From positions 1 through 20,402 of the forward strand of contig CAZAPG010000079.1 of assembly GCA_964486935.1 (NCBI GenBank): DNA of 20,402 bases, read 5' to 3'. The position numbers were made by a program, and so were the translations under genes. The notes beneath the pieces were generated by a model that worked only from the letters and a program-made list of their open reading frames with translations, was not told the origin of the DNA and searched no databases. Source of the stretch: CAZAPG01 sp964486935. GTDB taxonomy: Bacteria > Chloroflexota > Anaerolineae > 4572-78 > J111. Positions 11,474-17,955 of this stretch are shown here, piece by piece (position 1 is the stretch's first letter; each line of letters starts with the position of its first letter).

Positions 11474-13600
11474 ATGCGATTGCAAACACTTGCCATTTTT
11501 GGCCTGACGCTGGCAGGGTTCGCCCTGCGGTTGCGCTACCTCACCACCAGCCATCCCTTTTTTGATGAATACACCACCGTTTTAGCCGCCCGGCAAATTT
11601 TGCGCTTTGGCTGGCCGGTGCTACCCTCCGGCCTGTTTTACGAGCACGGGCTGTTATCCACCTATTTGATTGCGCCATTTACGGCCCTGTTCATCAATAC
11701 GCCTCTGGCCCAATGGCAGCCGGCCCACTGGGGGTTGATGCTCTCTCGCTGGCCCAGCGCCATCGCCGGCACGCTGACCATCCCCCTGATTTATGCCATT
11801 GGCCGCAAAGCCCTCTTCCCTCCCTCCTTTCCTTCCTCCCTTCTCCCCGCCTCCCTCCCCCTTCTGGCCGCCGGCCTCTTTGCCCTCAGCCCCGAGGGAA
11901 TGGTTTGGGGAGGACGCGCCCGTATGTACGCCCTGGCAACGCTGCTGGTGCTGCTGACCGTCTACTGGGCCTATCGAGGCGCGGCGCAGCCGGCCCCGGC
12001 CCGCTACCGCTGGCTGGCCCTGCTGGCCCTGCTGGCCACGCTGCTCACCCAGTTTGGCGCGCTGATGCTGGTTCCGGCGCTGGTGGCGGCGATGGTAATT
12101 GTGGGGTGGGTTTCGTTTCAGGTTTCACGTCCCACGTCCCATATTCCACGCCCCTGGTTCCTGCGCCCATCCATTCTGCCGGAAGGCGCGGCCCTGGCCG
12201 CCGTAATTGGCCTGGCTGTATTTGTCAAGCGATTGGGCCGGCCTGTTGGTTTTGACCCGCTGGCCGAAAACGACAGCGGCAGCATCATGGCCGAATTATT
12301 CAAAACCGTCAGTTATCAAACCGCCTTCCATTTCACCTGGGCCGACACGCTGGAATTTTTGGCCCGTCAATTTGGAGTGCTGCACCACTTCTGGCTGTCT
12401 ATAGCAACCCTGGTTGGCGCGACTATCGGCCTGATAGTCCACTTTAGGCGCCGTAAAGGCGCAAGATTACCACTTACCCATTACCAATCTCCCAATTACT
12501 TCATCCTTTTTCTGTGGCTCACGTTTGGACTCATCATCATCGAGATGGTCACGCTGCTGGAGCCTTTTCGCCGCAACCCGCGCTATATTGTTATGTATCT
12601 GCCGTTGTTCTACCTCATCGCCGCCTGCGCTATTTTCAACTTCAGATATATTCTAACAGCCCTAGCCGGTCATATCCCCAACTTTACGCCATATGCGCTA
12701 CGCAACACGCAACGCGCCTGCACAATCGCCTCCCTTCTCCTCTTGAGCCTCTTCACCGCCCTTGGCTTTAACGACCTCCGCATCGCCCTGCTTACGCCGG
12801 AGCCGGCCTACGAGCAAGCCTTTGCCCACATCCGCGCCCACTGGCAGCCCGGCGACGCGCTGCTGACGATGAACACCCCGGCTGCCGGCCTGTACCTGGG
12901 CCACGTTGATGGTTTCACCGTGCAAAACGAAGCCGACCAGTTCCTGCTCAATGCCAGCACAGCGCCGGTAGACCGCTGGCTGGGCGCGCCCTGGCTGGGC
13001 ACTGCCGCCAATTTTAACGCGGCGCTTAACCACAGCCCCCGCGCCTGGTTTGTCACCGATACCATTCGCCAGCCGGTCTACTTTAAAGGCAACTGGCAGG
13101 CGGTCATCAACAGCCAGATGGAGCAGGTCTGGGCCGGTGATAACGTTGTTGTTTACCGCACCCGCCCCAACCGCGTGCCGCTGCCCGGCCAGCCAGATAC
13201 CGCCATCAACGCCATGCTGGGCAACTCGACGCAATTGGTTGGCTACACCCTCAACAACGCAACAACTCAAAACTTGACACTCAACCTGACCCTTTTCTGG
13301 AAGGCGCTGGCCGCGCTGCCCGCCGACTACACCGTTTTTCTGCACTTGCGTAATCAACAGGGACACACCGTAGCCCAGCGCGACAGCCAGCCGCTAAATG
13401 GCGCTTACCCCACCGGCTACTGGCAGCCCGGCGAAACAGTAATTGACCCCATCACCCTGCCCTTACCGCCAAACCTGCCCGCCGGAACCTACACCCTCTA
13501 CGCCGGCCTCTACCGGCTCGACACGCTGGAGCGGTTGCCCGTAGCCAACGATACCACCGGCGAAAACGCCATCCTGCTGGGAGAGGTGACGCTGCCGTGA
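11474..13600 (+). CDS. GT39-like membrane glycosyltransferase (GT-C fold), paralogue 1
   Basis: A 708-residue polytopic protein of the PMT/ArnT-like class, which transfers sugars from polyprenyl-phosphate donors on the outer face of the cytoplasmic membrane. The catalytic acidic pair D31-E32 (FFDEYTT) lies right after the first TM helix, as in the family. There are about ten or more hydrophobic helices up to residue ~430. A soluble part follows (HWQPGDALLTMNTPAAG), then a C-terminal beta-rich domain (LVGYTLNNATTQ, PADYTVFLHLRNQQG, AGTYTLYAGLYRLDTLE) that is also found in the other three paralogues here. Several cytosolic or periplasmic loops are encoded by short heptanucleotide tandem repeats (12115, 12466, 12692). 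ATG 11474 lies 6 bp after the upstream stop without an obvious SD. The stop overlaps the next gene's GTG. Substrate unknown. Confidence 0.88.
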   Translation: MRLQTLAIFGLTLAGFALRLRYLTTSHPFFDEYTTVLAARQILRFGWPVLPSGLFYEHGLLSTYLIAPFTALFINTPLAQWQPAHWGLMLSRWPSAIAGTLTIPLIYAIGRKALFPPSFPSSLLPASLPLLAAGLFALSPEGMVWGGRARMYALATLLVLLTVYWAYRGAAQPAPARYRWLALLALLATLLTQFGALMLVPALVAAMVIVGWVSFQVSRPTSHIPRPWFLRPSILPEGAALAAVIGLAVFVKRLGRPVGFDPLAENDSGSIMAELFKTVSYQTAFHFTWADTLEFLARQFGVLHHFWLSIATLVGATIGLIVHFRRRKGARLPLTHYQSPNYFILFLWLTFGLIIIEMVTLLEPFRRNPRYIVMYLPLFYLIAACAIFNFRYILTALAGHIPNFTPYALRNTQRACTIASLLLLSLFTALGFNDLRIALLTPEPAYEQAFAHIRAHWQPGDALLTMNTPAAGLYLGHVDGFTVQNEADQFLLNASTAPVDRWLGAPWLGTAANFNAALNHSPRAWFVTDTIRQPVYFKGNWQAVINSQMEQVWAGDNVVVYRTRPNRVPLPGQPDTAINAMLGNSTQLVGYTLNNATTQNLTLNLTLFWKALAALPADYTVFLHLRNQQGHTVAQRDSQPLNGAYPTGYWQPGETVIDPITLPLPPNLPAGTYTLYAGLYRLDTLERLPVANDTTGENAILLGEVTLP
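11811..11866 (+). repeat. C/T-rich simple-sequence tract in GT39 paralogue 1
   Basis: A nearly pure pyrimidine stretch of CCCTCC, TTCC and TTCT motifs with only a few purines. It is read in frame as PPSFPSSLLPASLPLL, a loop and helix start between membrane segments. Confidence 0.6.
12115..12149 (+). repeat. Heptanucleotide array, five GTTTCAC/GTCCCAC-like units
   Basis: The units GTTTCAG, GTTTCAC, GTCCCAC, GTCCCAT and ATTCCAC follow each other without gaps. They are read as FQVSRPTSHIP in a loop of GT39 paralogue 1. A related TTTCACG array occurs at 19027. Confidence 0.75.
12466..12500 (+). repeat. Heptanucleotide array, five ATTACCA-like units
   Basis: The units ATTACCA, CTTACCC, ATTACCA, ATCTCCC and AATTACT are consecutive and in frame (LPLTHYQSPNY). 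They are related to the AATTACC arrays at 15422 and 15767. Confidence 0.7.
12692..12719 (+). repeat. Heptanucleotide array, TACGCAA-like units
   Basis: TATGCGC, TACGCAA, CACGCAA and CGCGCCT are consecutive and read in frame as YALRNTQRA just before a membrane helix. A similar, more diverged array lies at 14338-14365 in the next gene. Confidence 0.6.
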
Positions 13601-15729
13601 GGGAAAGTTTATTAACAAAGCCCCGCCTCATTATTGCCCTGCTCTTATTCCTGCTCGCCCTGCTCCCCCGCCTGCCCGGTTTGAGCCTCTTTCTCACCAG
13701 CGATGAAAACACCAACATCTTTATCGCCGGCAGCGATGTTATCGCCGCCTTTTTGCGGGGCGACCTGCGCGGCGCCTACTGGCATTTTTACCCCGGCGTG
13801 ACGATGAGCTGGCTCGACGCGCTGGGAATGGGCGGGCAGTACCTGCTCGATATGCTGTTGGGCCGGGCATCGCAGCCCTTTACCGAATATATCTATGGCG
13901 ATATTCTTTCCCTGATTGTCGCCAATCGCCTGCCCTATGCGGCGCTAACCGCGGCGGCTGTTGCGGCGACATACCTGCTTACCCGGCAACTGCTTCCCCA
14001 ACGAGTCGCGCTGCTGGGTGCGCTGTTTATGGCCTTTGACCCGTTTTTTCTGGCCCACTCCCGCGTGACCCACGGCGACGCGCCGGTGGCCGTTTTTATG
14101 AGCCTTTCCGCCCTGGCTTTCTTCATCTTTGCCAACCGGTTTGTTGATGGCTCGCCATCATTGCTCGCAAATTTACGCGCTACACACTCCGCCCTACATC
14201 TTATCAAAAATCCCTACTTTATCGCCTCTGCCGTTCTTGGCAGCCTGGCGGCGCTAACCAAAGCCCCCGGCCAATTTATAGCCCTGTTTATTATCGGTTT
14301 ATCATTGCTGTTTGCTCTCTCTCAAATTCGCCGTTCAAACTACGCAATGCTTAACACCCAATATGCAGTAAAAATTATTGCCCGCTGGCTTGTAGTTATT
14401 ATTGTGTGGGGACTCATCTCCCTGGCCGTTTTCATCCTGCTGTGGCCCGCTATGTGGGTTGACCCGCCGGGCACCCTTCGCCAGATGTGGACAGAGACTT
14501 TTGGCAAGGTTGAAGAAGGCCATCTGGTCTACTTTTTTGGCCGGCCCACCCTCGACCCCGGCCCCTGGTTTTACCTGTACGTCATCCCGTTTCGGCTGAC
14601 GCCGGTCATTCTCATCGGCAGCGCGCTGTCTCTGTTGTGTTTCATTCCCAAACTCGGCCAGGGCGTCAAAATTGCCAAATTCCCCATCTCCCCGCTTCTT
14701 TTGCTCTGGCTCTTTATACTCAGCCTGCTGCTGTTTGGCAACCTCAGCCCCAAAAAGCAGGATCGCTACCTGCTGCCGCTCTTTCCCTTTTTGAACCTGC
14801 TGGCGGCGCTTGGCTGGACCGGCCTATTTGAGCTGGCGCGTTATTGGCTTCATGCCAAAAGAGCAGGGAAAACAAACTTTTTTCCTTACTCCCTACTGTA
14901 TGCTGCCTACTCCCTGCTTTTGCTGCTCCACCTCATCCCCGTTTTTACCTACTATCCCTACTATCTGGCCTACTTTAACCCGCTTATGGGCGGCCCTGCC
15001 CGCGCCGCCCAAACCACCCTGATGGGCTGGGGCGAAGGTATGGAGCAGGCGGCGGCCTATCTTAACAGCAAGCCCGACGCCCAAAACCTGTACGTAGCCT
15101 CAACGCCCTCGCAAACGTTGCTGCCCTATTTCAAGGGAACCGGCGAAAATTTCTACACCAACGATATCGCCTTGCGCGCCGATTACGTGGTGCTCTATCT
15201 GGCTCAAAGGCAGCGGCTGGCCCCCAGCGCGGAGATTGTGCGCTATTTTGAGGCGCAGAAGCCGGAAAAAATCATCACCATCAAAGGGATACCTTATGCC
15301 AAAATCTACCCCGGCCCCAAACTCATCCTGTCCGACATCCCGCCCCAAGCCACTCCCGCCAACATCGGCCTGGATAATATTTTGCGGCTGGCCGGCTACC
15401 AACTACCCAATGCCCGGTCATCAACCACTAATAACCAATTACCAATTACTTTATACTGGCACGCGCTGGCCCCAATTTCTCAAGATTACACCATCTCCGT
15501 CCGCGCCCGCGCCGCCGGTGGCGCGTTGCTGGCTCAACAGGATCAATGGCCGGTAGACGGGTTGCTACCCACCAGCCAGTGGCGGCAGGGCGATTACGTG
15601 GTCGATACTCACTCGCTTAAACTTTCCGCGGAGCAGGCGGCGCAGTTCAGCCACTTTGAAATTGTGGTCTACAACGCCCAAACCGGCCAGACTCTTGGCC
15701 CGCCCCTAACAATTAACAATGAGCAATGA
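13597..15729 (+). CDS. GT39-like membrane glycosyltransferase (GT-C fold), paralogue 2
   Basis: A 710-residue polytopic GT-C protein. The first TM helix (LIIALLLFLLALLPRLPG) is followed by FLTSDEN with the catalytic acidic pair D36-E37, then FYPGVTMSWLDALGMGGQYL and SRVTHGDAPVAVFMSLSA. A conserved block PYYLAYFNPLMGG, then MGWGEGMEQAAAYL, is shared with paralogue 4 (PYYFTYYNPLLGG, IGWGEGLDRVGRFL), so these two belong to one subfamily. The C-terminal domain (ITLYWHALAPISQDYTISVR, LPTSQWRQGDYVVDTHSL) is the common beta-rich module. The GTG 13597 start overlaps the preceding stop (GTGA), implying translational coupling. Short heptamer-repeat loops are encoded at 14338, 14886 and 15422. The stop at 15727-15729 lies within a heptamer array that also contains the next gene's start. 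Probably acts on the outer membrane face; sugar and acceptor unknown. Confidence 0.88.
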   Translation: MRESLLTKPRLIIALLLFLLALLPRLPGLSLFLTSDENTNIFIAGSDVIAAFLRGDLRGAYWHFYPGVTMSWLDALGMGGQYLLDMLLGRASQPFTEYIYGDILSLIVANRLPYAALTAAAVAATYLLTRQLLPQRVALLGALFMAFDPFFLAHSRVTHGDAPVAVFMSLSALAFFIFANRFVDGSPSLLANLRATHSALHLIKNPYFIASAVLGSLAALTKAPGQFIALFIIGLSLLFALSQIRRSNYAMLNTQYAVKIIARWLVVIIVWGLISLAVFILLWPAMWVDPPGTLRQMWTETFGKVEEGHLVYFFGRPTLDPGPWFYLYVIPFRLTPVILIGSALSLLCFIPKLGQGVKIAKFPISPLLLLWLFILSLLLFGNLSPKKQDRYLLPLFPFLNLLAALGWTGLFELARYWLHAKRAGKTNFFPYSLLYAAYSLLLLLHLIPVFTYYPYYLAYFNPLMGGPARAAQTTLMGWGEGMEQAAAYLNSKPDAQNLYVASTPSQTLLPYFKGTGENFYTNDIALRADYVVLYLAQRQRLAPSAEIVRYFEAQKPEKIITIKGIPYAKIYPGPKLILSDIPPQATPANIGLDNILRLAGYQLPNARSSTTNNQLPITLYWHALAPISQDYTISVRARAAGGALLAQQDQWPVDGLLPTSQWRQGDYVVDTHSLKLSAEQAAQFSHFEIVVYNAQTGQTLGPPLTINNEQ
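14338..14365 (+). repeat. Imperfect heptanucleotide array in GT39 paralogue 2
   Basis: AACTACG, CAATGCT, TAACACC and CAATATG are consecutive diverged heptamers, read in frame as NYAMLNTQYA before a membrane helix. The stretch is similar to the array at 12692. Confidence 0.5.
14886..14920 (+). repeat. Imperfect heptanucleotide array in GT39 paralogue 2
   Basis: TTACTCC, CTACTGT, ATGCTGC, CTACTCC and CTGCTTT are consecutive. They are read as PYSLLYAAYSLLLL, so the repeat contributes the start of a membrane helix. Confidence 0.55.
15422..15449 (+). repeat. Heptanucleotide array CAATTAC in GT39 paralogue 2
   Basis: CAACCAC, TAATAAC, CAATTAC, CAATTAC. Read as STTNNQLPITLY at the entry of the C-terminal beta-rich domain. 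Confidence 0.7.
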
Positions 15730-15753
15730 GCAAGGAGCAATGAGCAAGGAGCA
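15719..15753 (+). repeat. Heptanucleotide array ATGAGCA across a stop/start junction
   Basis: Five consecutive heptamers: ATGAGCA, ATGAGCA, AGGAGCA, ATGAGCA, AGGAGCA. The stop of paralogue 2 (TGA 15727-15729) and the start of paralogue 3 (ATG 15719, or in-frame ATG 15740) both lie in it. ATG 15726 is out of frame with them. Confidence 0.85.
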
Positions 15754-17899
15754 AATCGAAGCAGCCAATTACCAATTACCAGTTACCAATTACCAATTAC
15801 CTCTCCTCATTATCCTTCTCGTTGCGGCTTTTCTGCGTTTCTATCAACTCCCTGACCTGCCTCCTGGCCTCAATTTTGACGAAGCCGGCAACGGCGTGGC
15901 CGCGTTGGACATTTTGAACGGCGCGCCCAAAATCTGGTGGCCCATTGGCGGGGGCAAAGAACCGGCCTGGCCTTATCTGGTGGCGCTCAGCACCGCAATC
16001 TGGGGAGCCACCCCCTTTGCGCTGCGCTTTCCGGCGGCCCTGGCGGGAATTCTGACCATTGCGGCAGTGTATCCACTTGTTAGGGTCTTGTTCAAAGGGC
16101 AACAGGCCCAAACAGTCGCGCTTTTTACCGCGCTTGGTCTGGCCGGGTCGGCCTGGCATCTCCACTTCAGCCGGCTTGGATTTAGAGCCGTACTGCTACC
16201 GCTTTTCTCTACGCTGGCCTTCTACTTTTTCTGGAAGTATCTTCACAACTCCCCCACCCGTTTGGCAGTTCACAGGCTGCGCCTTGTGTTGGCAGCGCTA
16301 TTTATAGCCCTGGCAATTTACAGCTACCTGGCCGCTCGATTGCTGCCGCTGGTGATTATTCTTTTTTTTCTGCTACGATGGCTCCTTTACAGAGCGCGCC
16401 CGGCGCACCCGGTCCTGCTACAACTTCTGTTGTTACTTATTCTCTTCCTCTCCCCCCTGATTATTTATTTTCTCCTCAACCCCGCCGATTTTGTGGCGCG
16501 CTCAACCGCCGTCTCTATTTTTAACCCCGCCTGGCATCGGGGAGATTTGCCGGGGGCTATGTGGCAAACTGTCGCGCTGACTCTGGGAACTTTTTTGGGG
16601 GCGCAAGGCGATGCCAACCCCCTGGTCAACCTGCCCGGCCAACCCGCGCTGCCGTGGTTTTTGGCTGTCTTTTTGGTCGTCGGCATTTTGGTTGCCCTCT
16701 ATAAAATATTCACCACTTACCATTTACTAATTACGTTCAGCCCGCCTGCCACAACATTAAGGCCAACTCCTCCCCTCGTCTCTGCTTCTCCCTACCTCTT
16801 TCTGCTGTGCTGGTGGAGCGTCATGCTGCTCCCCGCCCTGCTGGCCCCCGAAGGCGCGCCTCACCACCTGCGGCTGCTGGGCGCGATTGTCCCCACTTAC
16901 ATTCTGGCGGCGGTGGGCGTTGTTAAAGCTACCGAATGGCTGGACAAACTTATCCATTACGCACTACGCCACCTGCCATCTGCCACCTGCTACCTGCTAC
17001 CCGCTGCCTGCTACCTGCTGCTCTTAGCCCAAACCACTACCCACTACTTCATTCGCTGGCCCAACAGCGCCGATTTTACCCTGCCGTTTGACCTGTACGC
17101 CGCGCGCCTGGCCGCCGACATTGCCCGCGCGCCCGCCACCGTTGCCTACGCCCTGCCTATGGATATCCGCGCCGGAGCCGAGGCGCGCCACTACGCGCTC
17201 GATTATCTGCTGGGGTGCCCCTGGCTGGCTTTTCCAAACGCAGCCGGCTCAAACTACAGCTACATCCCCGTAGACGAGCGCAATGCCCAAACATTGCTCC
17301 GGCAGGTAGCCGCCGGCAAAGATGAACTGCGCGTCATCCGCTGGACGGAAGACAAGCACCGGGAGGCCGATGCCAAAGAGATTGTCGCTTTTCTTCTGGC
17401 TACCTCCGCGCAACCGCTGGGACGAGAGTCCTTCCCGGTCTATGATGTTGAAACCTATAGTCTGCCGGCCCCGCTGCCGCCGGATGCGTTCACCCTGCCG
17501 GCCATCCGGCAGCCCGTTTCGCTAATTTTAGACGAGGTAATTCGCATAGACAATAGTTATGTTTCAACAACACCCACGCCCGACAACCGGCTGCCGGTGG
17601 CGCTGACGCTGGCCCCCCTCGGCCCTATGGAGACAGATTACAAAGCTTCGCTGCGATTGGTGAATACCAGCGGTGAGCGGGTCGCCCAAAAAGATCGAGT
17701 CCTGCTGCATAATTTTCACCAGGGAACTTCGCTCTGGCCGCCGGAAACCGTCAACGAATATTACCTCCTGCCCGTTCCGCCCGACACACCCCCTGGCGAA
17801 TACACCGTCACCGTCGTCATTTATCATCCCGACACCCTGGCCCCGCTGACTGCCGCCGGCGCGGTGGAGATTCCGCTGGGCAATATCCGCCTTCAATAG
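15719..17899 (+). CDS. GT39-like membrane glycosyltransferase (GT-C fold), paralogue 3
   Basis: A 726-residue polytopic protein (numbering from ATG 15719). The first 28 residues (MSNEQGAMSKEQ, then NYQLPVTNYQLP) are mostly encoded by two heptamer arrays and look non-functional. The first TM helix follows (LLIILLVAAFLRF), then LPPGLNFDEAGNG with the catalytic acidic pair D54-E55. This gene is more distant from paralogues 2 and 4: the loop after the first helix has WWPIGGGKEPAWPYL and HLHFSRLGFRAVLLPLFS, as in other GT39 members. The C-terminus has the shared beta-rich module (TDYKASLRLVNTSGERVAQK, PPGEYTVTVVIYHPDTLAPL). A heptamer array at 16955-17017 encodes a Cys/Tyr/Leu-rich membrane segment. 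The start is uncertain: ATG 15719 overlaps the upstream gene by 11 bp, and ATG 15740 is an in-frame alternative. Confidence 0.85.
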   Translation: MSNEQGAMSKEQIEAANYQLPVTNYQLPLLIILLVAAFLRFYQLPDLPPGLNFDEAGNGVAALDILNGAPKIWWPIGGGKEPAWPYLVALSTAIWGATPFALRFPAALAGILTIAAVYPLVRVLFKGQQAQTVALFTALGLAGSAWHLHFSRLGFRAVLLPLFSTLAFYFFWKYLHNSPTRLAVHRLRLVLAALFIALAIYSYLAARLLPLVIILFFLLRWLLYRARPAHPVLLQLLLLLILFLSPLIIYFLLNPADFVARSTAVSIFNPAWHRGDLPGAMWQTVALTLGTFLGAQGDANPLVNLPGQPALPWFLAVFLVVGILVALYKIFTTYHLLITFSPPATTLRPTPPLVSASPYLFLLCWWSVMLLPALLAPEGAPHHLRLLGAIVPTYILAAVGVVKATEWLDKLIHYALRHLPSATCYLLPAACYLLLLAQTTTHYFIRWPNSADFTLPFDLYAARLAADIARAPATVAYALPMDIRAGAEARHYALDYLLGCPWLAFPNAAGSNYSYIPVDERNAQTLLRQVAAGKDELRVIRWTEDKHREADAKEIVAFLLATSAQPLGRESFPVYDVETYSLPAPLPPDAFTLPAIRQPVSLILDEVIRIDNSYVSTTPTPDNRLPVALTLAPLGPMETDYKASLRLVNTSGERVAQKDRVLLHNFHQGTSLWPPETVNEYYLLPVPPDTPPGEYTVTVVIYHPDTLAPLTAAGAVEIPLGNIRLQ
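15767..15801 (+). repeat. Heptanucleotide array AATTACC, five units
   Basis: AATTACC, AATTACC, AGTTACC, AATTACC, AATTACC without interruption. Read in frame as NYQLPVTNYQLP at the N-terminus of GT39 paralogue 3, immediately before its first membrane helix. Confidence 0.9.
16714..16734 (+). repeat. Short heptanucleotide array in GT39 paralogue 3
   Basis: CACTTAC, CATTTAC, TAATTAC: three consecutive units, read in frame as TTYHLLIT at the end of a membrane segment. Confidence 0.5.
16955..17017 (+). repeat. Heptanucleotide array CTACCTG/CCACCTG, nine units
   Basis: Nine consecutive heptamers (CATTACG, CACTACG, CCACCTG, CCATCTG, CCACCTG, CTACCTG, CTACCCG, CTGCCTG, CTACCTG) fill 63 bp, which is 21 codons, so the frame is unchanged. 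They are read as HYALRHLPSATCYLLP and onward, forming a hydrophobic segment. Confidence 0.85.
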
Positions 17900-17915
17900 C
17901 GGGGGTTTCAGGCTT

Positions 17916-17944
17916 TTGCCAGCCCTCTGGCAGCGTGGTATCAT
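17916..17944 (+). promoter_or_regulatory. Candidate sigma70-type promoter before GT39 paralogue 4
   Basis: TTGCCA (17916-17921) and TATCAT (17939-17944) are separated by 17 nt. The start point would be about 5 nt before ATG 17956, giving an almost leaderless mRNA. A small hairpin TGCCAG/CTGGCA (17917-17932) overlaps the -35 region and is not followed by a T run. Confidence 0.4.
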
Positions 17945-17955
17945 ATCGCAAGCAT

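Noticed and set aside
11713..12255. Plus-strand alternative frame of 180 codons inside GT39 paralogue 1
   Set aside because: The translation is proline- and arginine-rich low-complexity sequence, typical of a shifted frame in GC-rich DNA.
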